In this document: in pieces, positions 8,094-17,096 of the stretch | Position numbering within the stretch: position 1 is the stretch's first letter | Layout of the letters: each line of letters begins with the position of its first letter | Translations under genes and position numbers: made by a program | Assembly: GCA_038125725.1 (NCBI GenBank) | Contig: JAYPEK010000007.1 | Location: forward strand, 62,001 to 126,000 | Source of the DNA: TMED8 sp038125725 | GTDB lineage: Bacteria; Pseudomonadota; Alphaproteobacteria; Rhodospirillales; Casp-alpha2 | Direction of reading: 5' to 3' | Length of the DNA stretch: 64,000 nt | Notes under the pieces: generated by a model | The model's input: the letters and a program-made list of their open reading frames with translations, nothing else | Told to the model about the DNA's origin: nothing | Database searches by the model: none

Positions 8094-9275
8094 ATGACCG
8101 TGCAACGCGGCTGGAACTTCCTGCAAACTCCCGGCCCGACCAACATCCCGAACCGCATCCTCAACGCCATGCACCGCCCGGCGATCGAGTTCCTGGGCCC
8201 GGACTTCATGGCGTTTTCGGACAAGCTGTTCGCGGACCTGAAGGTCGTGTTCAAGACCGAGGCCCAGCCCTTCATCTATGCCGCCAACGGCCATGGTGCC
8301 TGGGAAGCGGCGCTGTCGAACGTGCTGGCGCCGGGCGACAAGGTGGTGGTCCCGGAAACCGGCCGCTTCGCGCTTTCCTGGATCACCATGGCCGAGAAGC
8401 TGAAAATCGCCTGCGAGGTGCTGCCCAACGACCACCGCCATGCCGTCAAGCCCGCCGAACTGACGGAGCGGCTGGCGCGCGATACCGGCCACGAGATCAA
8501 GGCGGTGCTGCTGGTCCATACCGATACGGGCAACGGCATCACGTCGGACATCGCCGCCATGCGCGCCGCCATCGACGAAGCCGGGCATCCGGCGCTGCTA
8601 ATGGTCGACACCATCGCGTCGCTGATGACCACCGACTACCAGATGGACGCCTGGGGCGTCGACGTCACCGTGGCGGCGGCGCAAAAGGGACTGATGTGCC
8701 CGCCGGGCTTGAGCTTTTGTGTGGCAAACGAGAAGGCGCTGGCCGCCGCCGACGCCAATACCGAGATGCCGCGCAGCTACTGGGACTGGCGCGACCGTTT
8801 GAACCCGGAGATCTTCTACCTGGCCTATTGCGGCACCGCGCCGGAGCACCTGCTGTTCGCCTTGGGCGAAGCCATCCAAATGCTGAAGGAGGAGGGCTTT
8901 GAGGCCGTTTTCGCCCGCCACGCCAGGCTGTCGCGCGCCGTGCACGCCGCCATCGAGCATTGGGGCCAGGCCGGGGCGTTGGAGATTTGCGCCGTCAATC
9001 CGGAAGAGCGCGCCAATTCCGTGACCACCATCCTGGTCGATCCGGCGTATAACCCGGTGGCGTTCCGCAACATCTGCCGCGAGCGCTTCAACCTGGGGCT
9101 CGGCAACGGCATGGGCAAGTTCCAAGACACCTCGTTCCGCATCGGCCACATGGGCGACTTGAACGAGGCCATGGTGTTCGGTGTGCTGGGCGCGGTCGAG
9201 GCGGGCCTGAAGCTCGCCGGCATTCCGTATCAGCCGGGCGGCGTCGAGGCTGCCATCGAAAGCCTTACCGCCTAG
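8094..9275 (+). CDS. Class V aminotransferase (serine-glyoxylate type)
   Basis: PLP-dependent aminotransferase of fold type I, 393 residues, closest in pattern to serine/alanine/aspartate-glyoxylate aminotransferases. Marks are TPGPTNIP at the N-terminus, NGHGAWEAALSN in the cofactor region and the Schiff-base Lys198 in AAQKGLMCPPG. The C-terminal substrate Arg is in FRIGHMGDLNE. It lies 10 nt after the dehydrogenase and is probably co-transcribed with it. The pair could convert an amino acid to a keto or hydroxy acid, or run glyoxylate metabolism. The other genes of the beta-hydroxyaspartate cycle are not nearby. The stop overlaps that of the convergent oxidoreductase. Confidence 0.88.
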   Translation: MTVQRGWNFLQTPGPTNIPNRILNAMHRPAIEFLGPDFMAFSDKLFADLKVVFKTEAQPFIYAANGHGAWEAALSNVLAPGDKVVVPETGRFALSWITMAEKLKIACEVLPNDHRHAVKPAELTERLARDTGHEIKAVLLVHTDTGNGITSDIAAMRAAIDEAGHPALLMVDTIASLMTTDYQMDAWGVDVTVAAAQKGLMCPPGLSFCVANEKALAAADANTEMPRSYWDWRDRLNPEIFYLAYCGTAPEHLLFALGEAIQMLKEEGFEAVFARHARLSRAVHAAIEHWGQAGALEICAVNPEERANSVTTILVDPAYNPVAFRNICRERFNLGLGNGMGKFQDTSFRIGHMGDLNEAMVFGVLGAVEAGLKLAGIPYQPGGVEAAIESLTA

Positions 9276-10180
9276 CTCTTTTCCAGTTCGCTGAGCGCCG
9301 CCAGCACTTCCTGATAGGTCTTGGGCTCGCGCCCGGCGAAGTGCTGCTTGAGGCCGCTGGTGCCGATCCCGGCAATGCGCTTCGACGCCGCCTCCGCCAT
9401 GAAAGGATCCATGTCCATGGCCTTCAGCGTCTCGGCGACCTCTTCCATTTCATGCGCGCGCCGGACCCCGTGCATCACCGAGCGGCCCATGAAATACGAC
9501 GCCAGCTCGTTCCAATCGATCTGCGGATAGTTCTTGCCGACCGAATCCAGCACCCGCTCGGCGACGCCGTAGCGCCCCGCCGCCAGCACGCATTCGGCCA
9601 GGATCGCCTCCATCCCCTTGAACACGATGGAGCGGAACATCTTGGTCGCCGCGGCGCGGCCAAACTCAGGGCCCAGGTCCTCGGCGTTGAGGCCGAAGGG
9701 CGCCAACTGCGCGATCAGCGCCGGCGCGGCGGGGCCCGCAAACAGCATCGGCGATTTGTGCCGGTTGGGCTGGATCGGCGACATGATCGAGGCCTCGACG
9801 AAGGTGGCGCCGGACGCCTCGATGACGGCTTGCACCTTTGCCTTGGTCACCGGGGAGACGGAGTTGACGTCCAGATACGTCTGACCGGCGCCCATGTGTT
9901 CGGCGGCCTGTTCGGCGGCTTTCACCGCATCGGCGCAGGTCACCGTGGAAATGACGATATCCCGGTCCCGGACCGCGTCCGCATGGCTGGCGGCAAGGCG
10001 CACGCCGGCGGCCTCGGCACGGGCCTCGATGGCAGGCATCGTTTCCGGGTTCGCCTGCAGGATGTCGTAGGCGGTGATGTCGGAAACGCCGTCGTCATGC
10101 AGCCCCGACGCGATGGCCGGACCGGCCTCGCCGAAGCCGATGAAGCCGAGCTTGGGAGCATTGGCGCCGTTGCTGCTCAT
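9272..10180 (-). CDS. NAD(P)-binding 6PGDH-like oxidoreductase (DUF1932)
   Basis: A 302-residue member of the beta-hydroxyacid dehydrogenase superfamily. The N-terminal Rossmann domain starts with LGFIGFGEAGPAIASGL. The conserved STVTCADAV and YLDVNSVSPVTKAKV segments follow. The C-terminal helical part (about 195-265) fits the DUF1932 domain, with the likely catalytic Lys in AATKMFRS. The substrate is unknown. The gene is 7 nt downstream of the enoyl-CoA hydratase on the same strand, so they may be co-transcribed in a minor catabolic route. Confidence 0.82.
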   Translation of the reverse strand: MSSNGANAPKLGFIGFGEAGPAIASGLHDDGVSDITAYDILQANPETMPAIEARAEAAGVRLAASHADAVRDRDIVISTVTCADAVKAAEQAAEHMGAGQTYLDVNSVSPVTKAKVQAVIEASGATFVEASIMSPIQPNRHKSPMLFAGPAAPALIAQLAPFGLNAEDLGPEFGRAAATKMFRSIVFKGMEAILAECVLAAGRYGVAERVLDSVGKNYPQIDWNELASYFMGRSVMHGVRRAHEMEEVAETLKAMDMDPFMAEAASKRIAGIGTSGLKQHFAGREPKTYQEVLAALSELEKS

Positions 10181-10187
10181 GACCGCC

Positions 10188-10979
10188 TTACTTCCGTTTG
10201 AACTGGGGCTTGCGCTTCTCCATGAACGCCTTGCGGCCCTCCTGGTAGTCCTCGCTGGCGAAGCAGTCGGCGACCACCTGTTCGCAAAGCGCGTAATCCG
10301 GCCCTTCCGACTTGATCAGCTCGTTGACTACCGTCTTGGCGGCGTGGATGGTCAGGGGCGCGTTCTCGGCGATGCGGGTGGCGTAGTCGTCGACGTAGGC
10401 ATCCAGCAACGCGCGGGGAACGACCCGGTTGACCAGCCCCATGCCGAGCGCCTCGTCGGGGGTGAACTGGCGCGCGGTGAAGAAGATTTCCTTCGCCGTC
10501 GACGGCCCGACCAGGTCGACCAGGCGCTTCAGCCCCTCGTGCGCGTATCCAAGGCCGAGCTTGGCTGCCGGCACGGCGTAGCTGGAAAGATCGTTGGCGA
10601 TGCGCAGGTCGCAGCAGAGCGCGATCCCGAGCCCGCCGCCGATGCAGAAACCCTCGATCTTGGCGATGGTCGGCTTCGTCAGCGTTGCCAGCGTGTTCGA
10701 CGCCTCGGCCACGGCGGCGTTGTACATGGCGGTCGCTTCCTCGCCGGAGCGGTTCTTTTCGAACTGCGAGATGTCGGCGCCGGCGCAAAACGCCTTGCCG
10801 CCACGGCCCGACAGCACCACAACGCGGACATCGTCGTCGGCGACGAAATCGTTCAAGACGATCGGCAGGTCGCGCCACATTTCAAAGGTCATGGCGTTCC
10901 GGCGCGCCTGGTTGTCGAGCATGATGCGCCCGACGCCGGCTGATTTCTCGACGATGAGCTGTTCGGTGATATCGGCCAT
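10188..10979 (-). CDS. Enoyl-CoA hydratase/isomerase
   Basis: Crotonase-fold enzyme of 263 residues acting on enoyl-CoA. The oxyanion-hole segments are KAFCAGADIS and EGFCIGGGLGIALCCDLRIA. The acid/base region reads GYAHEGLKRL and the helical tail has DEALGMGLVNRVV. The ATG at 10979 is chosen because GGGAGGGGAG lies about 5 nt upstream on its strand. An in-frame start 36 nt earlier lacks a site. It is divergent from an MFS gene and followed by the DUF1932 oxidoreductase. Confidence 0.88.
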   Translation of the reverse strand: MADITEQLIVEKSAGVGRIMLDNQARRNAMTFEMWRDLPIVLNDFVADDDVRVVVLSGRGGKAFCAGADISQFEKNRSGEEATAMYNAAVAEASNTLATLTKPTIAKIEGFCIGGGLGIALCCDLRIANDLSSYAVPAAKLGLGYAHEGLKRLVDLVGPSTAKEIFFTARQFTPDEALGMGLVNRVVPRALLDAYVDDYATRIAENAPLTIHAAKTVVNELIKSEGPDYALCEQVVADCFASEDYQEGRKAFMEKRKPQFKRK

Positions 10980-11018
10980 GTCGGCTCCCCTCCCTGGTTC
11001 GGCAAAACGGCGCACATT

Positions 11019-11045
11019 GTTGCCTCCATGGTCTTGCCAGGCAAC
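11019..11045. promoter_or_regulatory. Inverted repeats in divergent promoter region
   Basis: In the 118-bp gap between the divergent hydratase and MFS genes, GTTGCCT (11019-11025) and AGGCAAC (11039-11045) form a 7-bp inverted repeat. A tight palindrome TTGCC-A-GGCAA lies at 11034-11044. The position suits an operator acting on both genes. The regulator is unknown and no adjacent regulator gene exists. Confidence 0.3.
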
Positions 11046-11097
11046 GCCAAAGGCGCGATTCTTGCGGCTCCGACAGCGGATTTTTTGGAGTCATAGA

Positions 11098-12318
11098 TTG
11101 ATCGCAGCCATCGAACGCATGACCGGGGTGAAATGGCAGGCCCAGGGCCAGGCCTTTCTGGTCGCCGGCGGCCACGGGGCGACGCACTGGATCGTCGCCA
11201 CCATCTACGTGTTGCTGCCCTATATCCGCGAGGACTTGGGATTGAGCTACACCGAGGCCGGCAGCCTGATCTCCATCTTCCATGCCGCGTCGTTCGCCGC
11301 CAACGTCGGCTCCGGCGCCGTCGTCGATATCACCGGGCGCCGGGTGCTGACGCAGGTGGCGTCGCTGGTGATCGGCGCCGCCGCGCTGGTGAGCGTCGGC
11401 ATGGCCGACGGCATCTGGCTTTTGGTGGCGATGCTTGTCTTCATCGGCTCCACCAACAATCTCTGGCATCCGGCCGCCATCGCGTTTCTCTCCAAGGCCT
11501 ATCCCACAACGCGCGGCTACGCGCTCTCCATCCACACGCTGGGCGCCAGTGTCGGCGATACGCTGGCACCCTTGGCCGCCGGCGTGCTGCTGACCGGGCT
11601 CACCTGGCAGGGGGCGGCATCGCTCAATGCGCTGCCGGTGTTCGCGGTGGCGGCGGCGCTGTTCGTCATCCTCGGCCGCCACGAAAAGGTGGAGCGCCAT
11701 GTCGGCGCCGACGGCCAAGGGCTCGGCTTCCGCGCCTATCTCTCCGGTGTCGGCCAACTGTTCAAGGACCGCGGCGTCGTCGGGCTCTGCACCATGGCCG
11801 GCTTCCGTTCCATGTGCCAGAACGGGCTCCTGACCTACGTGCCGATGCTGCTGAAGGACGTCTTCGGCTTCGGCCCGGTGCTTTTGGGCGCCGGGCTGAC
11901 GGCGCTGCAGGTGGGCGGCATGATCGGCGGGCCCGTTGCCGGCGTGGCCTCCGACAAGATGGGCCGGCGCCCGATCGTCCTGCTCGGCCTGGTGGCGACC
12001 ACCGGCGTGGTGCTGGCGGCGACGATGATCGAACAGCCAGCGCTGGTCATCGCGACCCTCGCGGTGCTCGGCTGTACGCTGTTCGCGGTGCGCCCGGTGA
12101 TCCACGGCTGGGCCATGGACCTGACGCCCGACCACATGCACGGCAGCGCCGTCAGCCTGCTGTTCGGTTCGCAGTCGGCGTTCTCGATGGTGGTGCCCAT
12201 CGTCGGCGGGCTGATCGCCGACACCTGGGGCCTGACCGCCGTTTTCTACATGCTGGCCGCCGCCATGGCGGTCGCCGCCGCCATCACTTTCGCGCTGCCC
12301 GACAGCCGGCGCGGCTGA
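11098..12318 (+). CDS. MFS transporter, Fsr-like
   Basis: Twelve-helix major facilitator, 406 residues. The N-terminal segment HWIVATIYVLLPYIREDLGL, followed by SYTEAGSL, resembles the fosmidomycin resistance (Fsr) group. Loop 2-3 has DITGRR and loop 8-9 has SDKMGRRPIVLLG. The TTG at 11098 lies 7 nt after GGAG (11087-11090). The first ATG (11119) has no such site, so TTG is preferred. It ends 20 nt before an acyl-CoA dehydrogenase and probably shares its transcript, so it may import or export the acid handled by that enzyme. Substrate unknown. Confidence 0.85.
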   Translation: MIAAIERMTGVKWQAQGQAFLVAGGHGATHWIVATIYVLLPYIREDLGLSYTEAGSLISIFHAASFAANVGSGAVVDITGRRVLTQVASLVIGAAALVSVGMADGIWLLVAMLVFIGSTNNLWHPAAIAFLSKAYPTTRGYALSIHTLGASVGDTLAPLAAGVLLTGLTWQGAASLNALPVFAVAAALFVILGRHEKVERHVGADGQGLGFRAYLSGVGQLFKDRGVVGLCTMAGFRSMCQNGLLTYVPMLLKDVFGFGPVLLGAGLTALQVGGMIGGPVAGVASDKMGRRPIVLLGLVATTGVVLAATMIEQPALVIATLAVLGCTLFAVRPVIHGWAMDLTPDHMHGSAVSLLFGSQSAFSMVVPIVGGLIADTWGLTAVFYMLAAAMAVAAAITFALPDSRRG

Positions 12319-12338
12319 ACTTCCGACAAGAGGGACCC

Positions 12339-13499
12339 ATGGATTTCAACCTGACCGACGACCAACGCGACCTGCAGGCCACAGCGCGGCGCTTCGCCCA
12401 GGAACAGATGAAACCCGTCGCCGAGGAGCTGGAGGCGGAGGCCAATCCGCTGCCGGAAAGCTGGCTCAAGCGCTACGCCGAGATGGGGTTCCTCGGGATC
12501 AACGTGTCGGCCGACCTGGGCGGGCTGGGGCTCGGCAACCTGGAAGCGCTGTTGGTGCTGGAGGAGTTCGCCAAGGTCTCGTCCGCCGTCGCCTTCCCGA
12601 TTTTCGAATCGTCGGTCGGCCCGGTGCGCGCAGTGGAGCATTTCGCCACCGATGAGCTGAAGAAGCGCGTCGTGCCCAAGGTCTGCGCCGGCGAGATGAT
12701 CGTCGCCGTCTCCATGTCGGAACCGGAAGCCGGCACGGCGCTGACGGATTTGAAAACCCGCGCCGTCATCGACGGCGACACCATTACCGTCAATGGCGCC
12801 AAGCGCTGGTGCTCGGGTGGCGGGCACAGCCAGGGCTATGTCGTCTATTGCCGGCTGTCGGACGACCCCGGCGCCAAGGGTGTCGGCGCGGTGTTCGTCG
12901 AGAAGGACATGCCGGGCGTGAGTTTCGGCGAGCAGGAGCGCCTGATGGGCTTTCGCGGCGTGCCGTCCGCCGACATCTTCCTCGACAACGTCAAGGTGCC
13001 GATCGAAAACCTGATCGTGCCGGCCGGCGGCTTCCCGAAGCTGATGGAGGCCTTCGACCTGGAACGCTGCGGCAACGCAACCATGGCGCTGGGCCAGGCG
13101 TCGGGCGCGTTGGACGAGGTGCTGGACTACGTGCAGGAGCGCAAGCAGTTCGGCAAATCCATCGTCGATTTCCAGGCGGTACAGATGAAAATCGCGGAAA
13201 TGGCCATGCGCATCGAGGCCTCGAGGCTGCTCATTCACCGCGCCGCCGCCAACGCCCAGGACGGCCTGCCGTCGATCTTCGAGAGCTCGGTGGCCAAATG
13301 CTTCGCCAACGAAATGGCGCGCGAGGTCACCGGCCACGCCGTGCAGTTGATGGGCGGTTACGGCTATTCCAAGGAATACCCGATGGAGCGGCGCTTGCGC
13401 GATTCCTGGGGCTGGGGCATCGCCGGCGGCACCATCGACATCCAGAAGGTGAATATCGCCTCCGCCCTGGTCGGACGCCGCTTCAACCAGCGCGGCTGA
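12339..13499 (+). CDS. Acyl-CoA dehydrogenase, non-canonical Glu position
   Basis: FAD-dependent acyl-CoA dehydrogenase-family protein, 386 residues, with the starting pattern MDFNLTDDQRDLQ. SMSEPEAGTALTDLK, KRWCSGGGHSQGY and the FAD-region KQFGKSIVDFQ are present. The usual C-terminal catalytic Glu (EGT) is replaced by Gly363 in IAGGTID. A Glu is instead present at Glu242 in FDLERC, the location used by isovaleryl-CoA-type enzymes. The enzyme is therefore probably active, with branched-chain-like geometry. A strong AAGAGGGA site precedes the ATG. It follows the MFS gene by 20 nt. Confidence 0.88.
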   Translation: MDFNLTDDQRDLQATARRFAQEQMKPVAEELEAEANPLPESWLKRYAEMGFLGINVSADLGGLGLGNLEALLVLEEFAKVSSAVAFPIFESSVGPVRAVEHFATDELKKRVVPKVCAGEMIVAVSMSEPEAGTALTDLKTRAVIDGDTITVNGAKRWCSGGGHSQGYVVYCRLSDDPGAKGVGAVFVEKDMPGVSFGEQERLMGFRGVPSADIFLDNVKVPIENLIVPAGGFPKLMEAFDLERCGNATMALGQASGALDEVLDYVQERKQFGKSIVDFQAVQMKIAEMAMRIEASRLLIHRAAANAQDGLPSIFESSVAKCFANEMAREVTGHAVQLMGGYGYSKEYPMERRLRDSWGWGIAGGTIDIQKVNIASALVGRRFNQRG

Positions 13500-13624
13500 C
13501 GGCGCCATCTCCCCGTTGGTAAGTGGCGCGGCAAAAGCTCCGCCCGTCGCCCTTGTGTACCACCGCCTCGGGCGGGATTTCGCCTAGAGTGAACGGCGAA
13601 TGCGACCTAGGGGAGGAGGGAACC

Positions 13625-14533
13625 ATGAAAAACCGCATCCATCGGCTTGTCGGCCTGTTGGCGATCATTGCCGCATTATGCAGCACCGAGGCCGCCGCCC
13701 AGAAGCTAAAGCCGTTCGTTTTGGTCTCGGAAACACCCGGAGAGGTGGCCGCGACAGTCACGGCGGCCACCGGCAAGCTGAAAGCCGCCGGGTTCGAGAT
13801 CGCCGGCAGCTATCAGCCCTATCCGGACGCCGCCGTCATCGTCGTCACCAACGACGCGCTGCGCACCGCCGCCGGCAAGTCGGAGTTCGGCGCCTATGGC
13901 GCCGGCATGCGCGTCTCGGTCACCAAGATCAACGGCAAGGTGCAACTCGCCTATACCAACCCCACCTACATCGCCAATGCGTATCGCATGAACGACGATC
14001 TGGCGGACGCCAAGCAAAGGCTCGCCAAGGCGCTCGGCACCGGCACCGAGTACGGGCCGAAGGAGGGCATCGAGCCCGATGATCTGCGCGAATACCACTA
14101 CATGTTCGGCATGGAATATTTTACCGATCCGGTGCTCCTGAACCGCTATCTCAATCACCAGGAGGCCCTGGACATCATCGAGGCCAACCTGAAGAAGGGA
14201 AAAAGCGGGCTCAGCAAGGTCTACCGCATCAATATTCCGGGCAAGCAGGAGACGGTGTTCGGGGTCGCCATGGCAGGCGGAAAGAATGGCAAGAAGAACC
14301 AGGATGACGCCTACCTGATGAGCGAAATCGACTTCAAGGACCTGCGTTCGACGGCGCACCTGCCTTATGAATTGGTGGTCGCCGAGGACAAGGCCTTTGC
14401 ATTGAATGCGCGGTTCCGCATTGCCATCAATTTTCCGGACCTGGCCATGACCGGCGCCAACAGCTTTATGAACATCATGGGCGCGCCGGACGCCATCGCC
14501 TCGGCGCTGACGGCGGTGTCGGAGAAATACTGA
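13625..14533 (+). CDS. Exported protein of unknown function
   Basis: A 302-residue protein with a clear signal peptide: a basic start (MKNRIHR), a hydrophobic core to about residue 20 and a probable cleavage site near TEAAA-QK. The mature part begins FVLVSETPGEVAATV and contains YPDAAVIVVTNDAL. This is faintly like the strand-helix units of DUF302, but I do not recognise the family. No Cys-lipobox is seen, so it is likely soluble in the periplasm. A strong GGGGAGGAGGGAA site precedes the ATG. It is followed by another secreted protein gene 70 nt on. Confidence 0.75.
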   Translation: MKNRIHRLVGLLAIIAALCSTEAAAQKLKPFVLVSETPGEVAATVTAATGKLKAAGFEIAGSYQPYPDAAVIVVTNDALRTAAGKSEFGAYGAGMRVSVTKINGKVQLAYTNPTYIANAYRMNDDLADAKQRLAKALGTGTEYGPKEGIEPDDLREYHYMFGMEYFTDPVLLNRYLNHQEALDIIEANLKKGKSGLSKVYRINIPGKQETVFGVAMAGGKNGKKNQDDAYLMSEIDFKDLRSTAHLPYELVVAEDKAFALNARFRIAINFPDLAMTGANSFMNIMGAPDAIASALTAVSEKY

Positions 14534-14603
14534 CGCGGTTCGCGCCATCCGGTGTATGATCGTCGCCGCTGGGTTGTACGGCATGGCGAGGAGTTCGGGC
14601 GTG

Positions 14604-15416
14604 ATGGTGCGCGAGGTTCTGGTATCGGCTGTTATCGGCATGCTTTTGGCCGTGCCGCCACTGGCGGCGGTTTCCGCCGCCGAGCGCTTGGTCGATCTGG
14701 AACTGGTGCTGGCCGCCGACATCTCGCGCTCCATGGACATGGAAGAGATGGCCCTGCAGCGCCAGGGATATGCCCATGCGATCCGCCATCCGCGCATCGT
14801 CGGCGCCATCCGCGCCGGCGGGCATGGGCGCATCGCCGTCACCTACGTGCAGTGGGCTGGCGAATATACCCAGCGCACCATCGTCGACTGGACCGAGATC
14901 TCCGACCAGGCGAGCGCCGAGGCTTTCGCCCGCGCCATCGAGGCGTCTAGCCTTGAAGTCGAGCGCCGCACCTCGATCTCCACTGCGTTGCTGTATGCCG
15001 CCGGCCGGTTCGAGAACAACGGTTTCCAGGGACGGCGCCGGGTGATCGACGTCTCCGGCGACGGTCCAAACAACAGCGGCATGATGGTTGATCATGCCCG
15101 CGACCGCGTGGTGGCCGAAAAGATCACCATCAACGGCCTGCCGATTATGTCCGGCCGGCCCAACCCGTCCGGCTTTCCCAGTTTCCAGCACCTGGACCTC
15201 TATTACGAGGACTGCGTCATCGGCGGCGCCAGCGCCTTCATGGTGGTGGCGCATGGGTTCATGGATTTCGCCCGCGCCATCCGCAGAAAGCTGTTCCTGG
15301 AGATCGCCGAGCTGACGCCGCCCCGGCCGTTGCTGCACCTGGCCGCCGAGCGCAGCCGGCCGCCCTGCGATGCCGGCGAGCAGCAGATGCAAGACTGGAT
15401 GATGTTTGACAACTGA
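14604..15416 (+). CDS. Secreted DUF1194 (VWA-like) protein
   Basis: A 270-residue exported protein. The first ~25 residues form a signal peptide ending near AAVSAAE. The mature part starts VDLELVLAADISRSMDMEEM, a MIDAS-type DxSxS motif as in von Willebrand A domains. It continues with RIAVTYVQWAG, RTSISTAL and VIDVSGDGPNNSG, the pattern of DUF1194. It likely binds a divalent metal and a protein partner outside the cytoplasm. GAGGAG (14588-14593) is 10 nt before the ATG at 14604 and 7 nt before a GTG at 14601. Earlier in-frame ATGs at 14556 and 14583 would break the signal peptide layout. The broken hydrolase gene starts 1 nt after its stop. Confidence 0.82.
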   Translation: MVREVLVSAVIGMLLAVPPLAAVSAAERLVDLELVLAADISRSMDMEEMALQRQGYAHAIRHPRIVGAIRAGGHGRIAVTYVQWAGEYTQRTIVDWTEISDQASAEAFARAIEASSLEVERRTSISTALLYAAGRFENNGFQGRRRVIDVSGDGPNNSGMMVDHARDRVVAEKITINGLPIMSGRPNPSGFPSFQHLDLYYEDCVIGGASAFMVVAHGFMDFARAIRRKLFLEIAELTPPRPLLHLAAERSRPPCDAGEQQMQDWMMFDN

Positions 15417-15417
15417 C

Positions 15418-16461
15418 GTGAGCTTCCGGCGCCTTCGGTGGATGGCGACGGAGCTGCTGGTGCTGGCCTGGTCGGGGCCGGCCTCGGCCGCGAATGCCGC
15501 CATGGACAAGGCGCTTTTGGCCAAAACCCTGGAGCGCGCCCAGGCGCTGCCGCGTCTGCATGCGCTGATCGTCGCCCGCCATGGCGATGTACAGGCGGCC
15601 AAGGCCTTTCGCGGCCCTGGGCTGGAGCGGGCGGTAAACGTCAAGTCGGTGTCGAAATCGGTGATCGCGGCGTTGGTCGGCGCGGCCATCGGGCGGGGAT
15701 TGGTGAAGGGCACCGACGTGCCCGTTGCCGACTATCTGGCCGACCGGCTTCCGCCCAGCCCGGACCCGAGGCTCCGGCGCGTCACCATCGGCAACCTGCT
15801 CTCCATGCAGGCGGGATTGGAGCGCACGTCCGGGCGCAATTACGGACGCTGGGTGTAAAGCCCCGATTGGGTACGCCACGCGCTTTCCAGGCCTTTCGCC
15901 GACGAGCCCGGCGGGCGGATGCTCTATTCCACCGGCAACTCGCACCTGCTGTCGGCGATCCTGACGCGCGTCGGCGCCAAGAGCACCCATGCGCTTGCCG
16001 TCGAATGGTTGGGCCGGCCGCTCGGCATCGATATTCCCCCCTGGCAGCGCGATCCGCAGGGAATCTATTTCGGCGGCAACAACATGGTGCTGTCGCCGAT
16101 GGCGCTGCTGCGCTTTGGCGAACTCTACCGCCAGGACGGTGTGCATGACGGCCGCCGCATCCTGCCGGTGGGCTGGGTGCGGCAATCCTGGACGCCGCGC
16201 ACGCAATCGTTCTATTCCGGTGACGACTACGGATACGGCTGGTTCCTGACCGAGATGAGCTCAGAGCGCGTCGCCTATGCGCGCGGCTTTGGCGGACAAT
16301 TCGTTTTCGTCGTGCCCGGCACCGGCCAGACCATCGTCGTTACCTCCGACACCAACTCGCGCACCCGCGAGGGCGGCTATTTCGATGCGCTGATGGAACT
16401 GGTCGGCGATGGGTTGATTGCCGCGGCGCTCAAGGCCGACGGCCGCGCCTGCTCGGATTGA
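15418..16461 (+). pseudogene. Beta-lactamase-family serine hydrolase, in-frame TAA
   Basis: The frame encodes a signal peptide (ending near GPASAA), the active-site SVSK motif (Ser77, Lys80) and, further on, YSTGNSHLLSAILTR, DYGYGWFLTE and a C-terminal GFGGQFVFVVPG. This is the layout of class C beta-lactamase/NylB-like esterases. A TAA at 15856-15858 (codon 147) interrupts it. The same frame continues immediately with SPDWVRHALSRPF, so this is one nonsense change and not a frameshift. The intact length would be 347 residues. One C-to-T change from CAA could explain it. It is either a true pseudogene or a sequencing error. The GTG start at 15418 follows the upstream stop by 1 nt. Confidence 0.85.
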
Positions 16462-16565
16462 TACGAAAAAATACAAATCGACGGCTTTTCGGGATATTTC
16501 CGTTACCGACGGCGGGCACAATCGACAGACGATTGGGGTCCATGCAAAAGAGGGGATTCGAGCGC

Positions 16566-17072
16566 ATGTGGCAAAACCTGAAAACCCATGGCACCACCTA
16601 CACCATGGGGCTGTTCCTGGTCTCGACCGTTTCCGGCGTGTTCCTGTTTTTCCACCTGGGCACGTCGATCTTCCATGCCATGCATGAATGGCTGTCGATG
16701 GTGCTGATTGTGCCAGTGGCGCTGCACATCTGGAAGAACTGGACCAGCCTGATGACCTACTTCAAGCGCAAGGTCATCTATATCCCGCTGTTGCTGTCGC
16801 TGGCCGGCGGTGTCGTCTTCGCCTATCCCGCCCTGACGGGGCCATCGGGCGGTGGCGGCAATCCGCTGCGCGCCACGGTGCGGGCGATGCAGAGCGGCAC
16901 CATCGCCCAGGTGGCGCCGCTCTACCGGCTGACGCCGGACGCCCTGGCGGAACGGCTGCGTGCCAAGGGCTATACCGTTTCGTCGCTGGAGCGCACGCTG
17001 GCCCAGGTGGCGAAAGATTCCGGCCGTGATGCCGGTCCCGGCCTGATGGCGGCGGTGGCTTTCGCCGACTGA
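16566..17072 (+). CDS. DUF4405-like membrane protein
   Basis: A 168-residue protein with two or three membrane helices in the first 90 residues. SGVFLFFHLG, FHAMHEWLSMVLIVPVALHIW and a third segment IPLLLSLAGGVVFAYPAL are visible. His residues at helix ends resemble DUF4405 or small cytochrome b-like proteins, so heme or metal binding is possible. The C-terminal ~75 residues are soluble and end with a short domain containing LRAKGYTVSSLERTLAQVAK. GAGGGG lies 10 nt before the ATG at 16566. An ATG at 16542 is an alternative start. The function is unknown. Confidence 0.65.
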   Translation: MWQNLKTHGTTYTMGLFLVSTVSGVFLFFHLGTSIFHAMHEWLSMVLIVPVALHIWKNWTSLMTYFKRKVIYIPLLLSLAGGVVFAYPALTGPSGGGGNPLRATVRAMQSGTIAQVAPLYRLTPDALAERLRAKGYTVSSLERTLAQVAKDSGRDAGPGLMAAVAFAD

Positions 17073-17096
17073 CCGGTAAACTCGGCGTCTTTGAGG

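Noticed and set aside
8094..9275. Assignment of the class V aminotransferase to the beta-hydroxyaspartate cycle (BhcA)
   Set aside because: The dehydratase, aldolase and iminosuccinate reductase genes expected beside it are absent.
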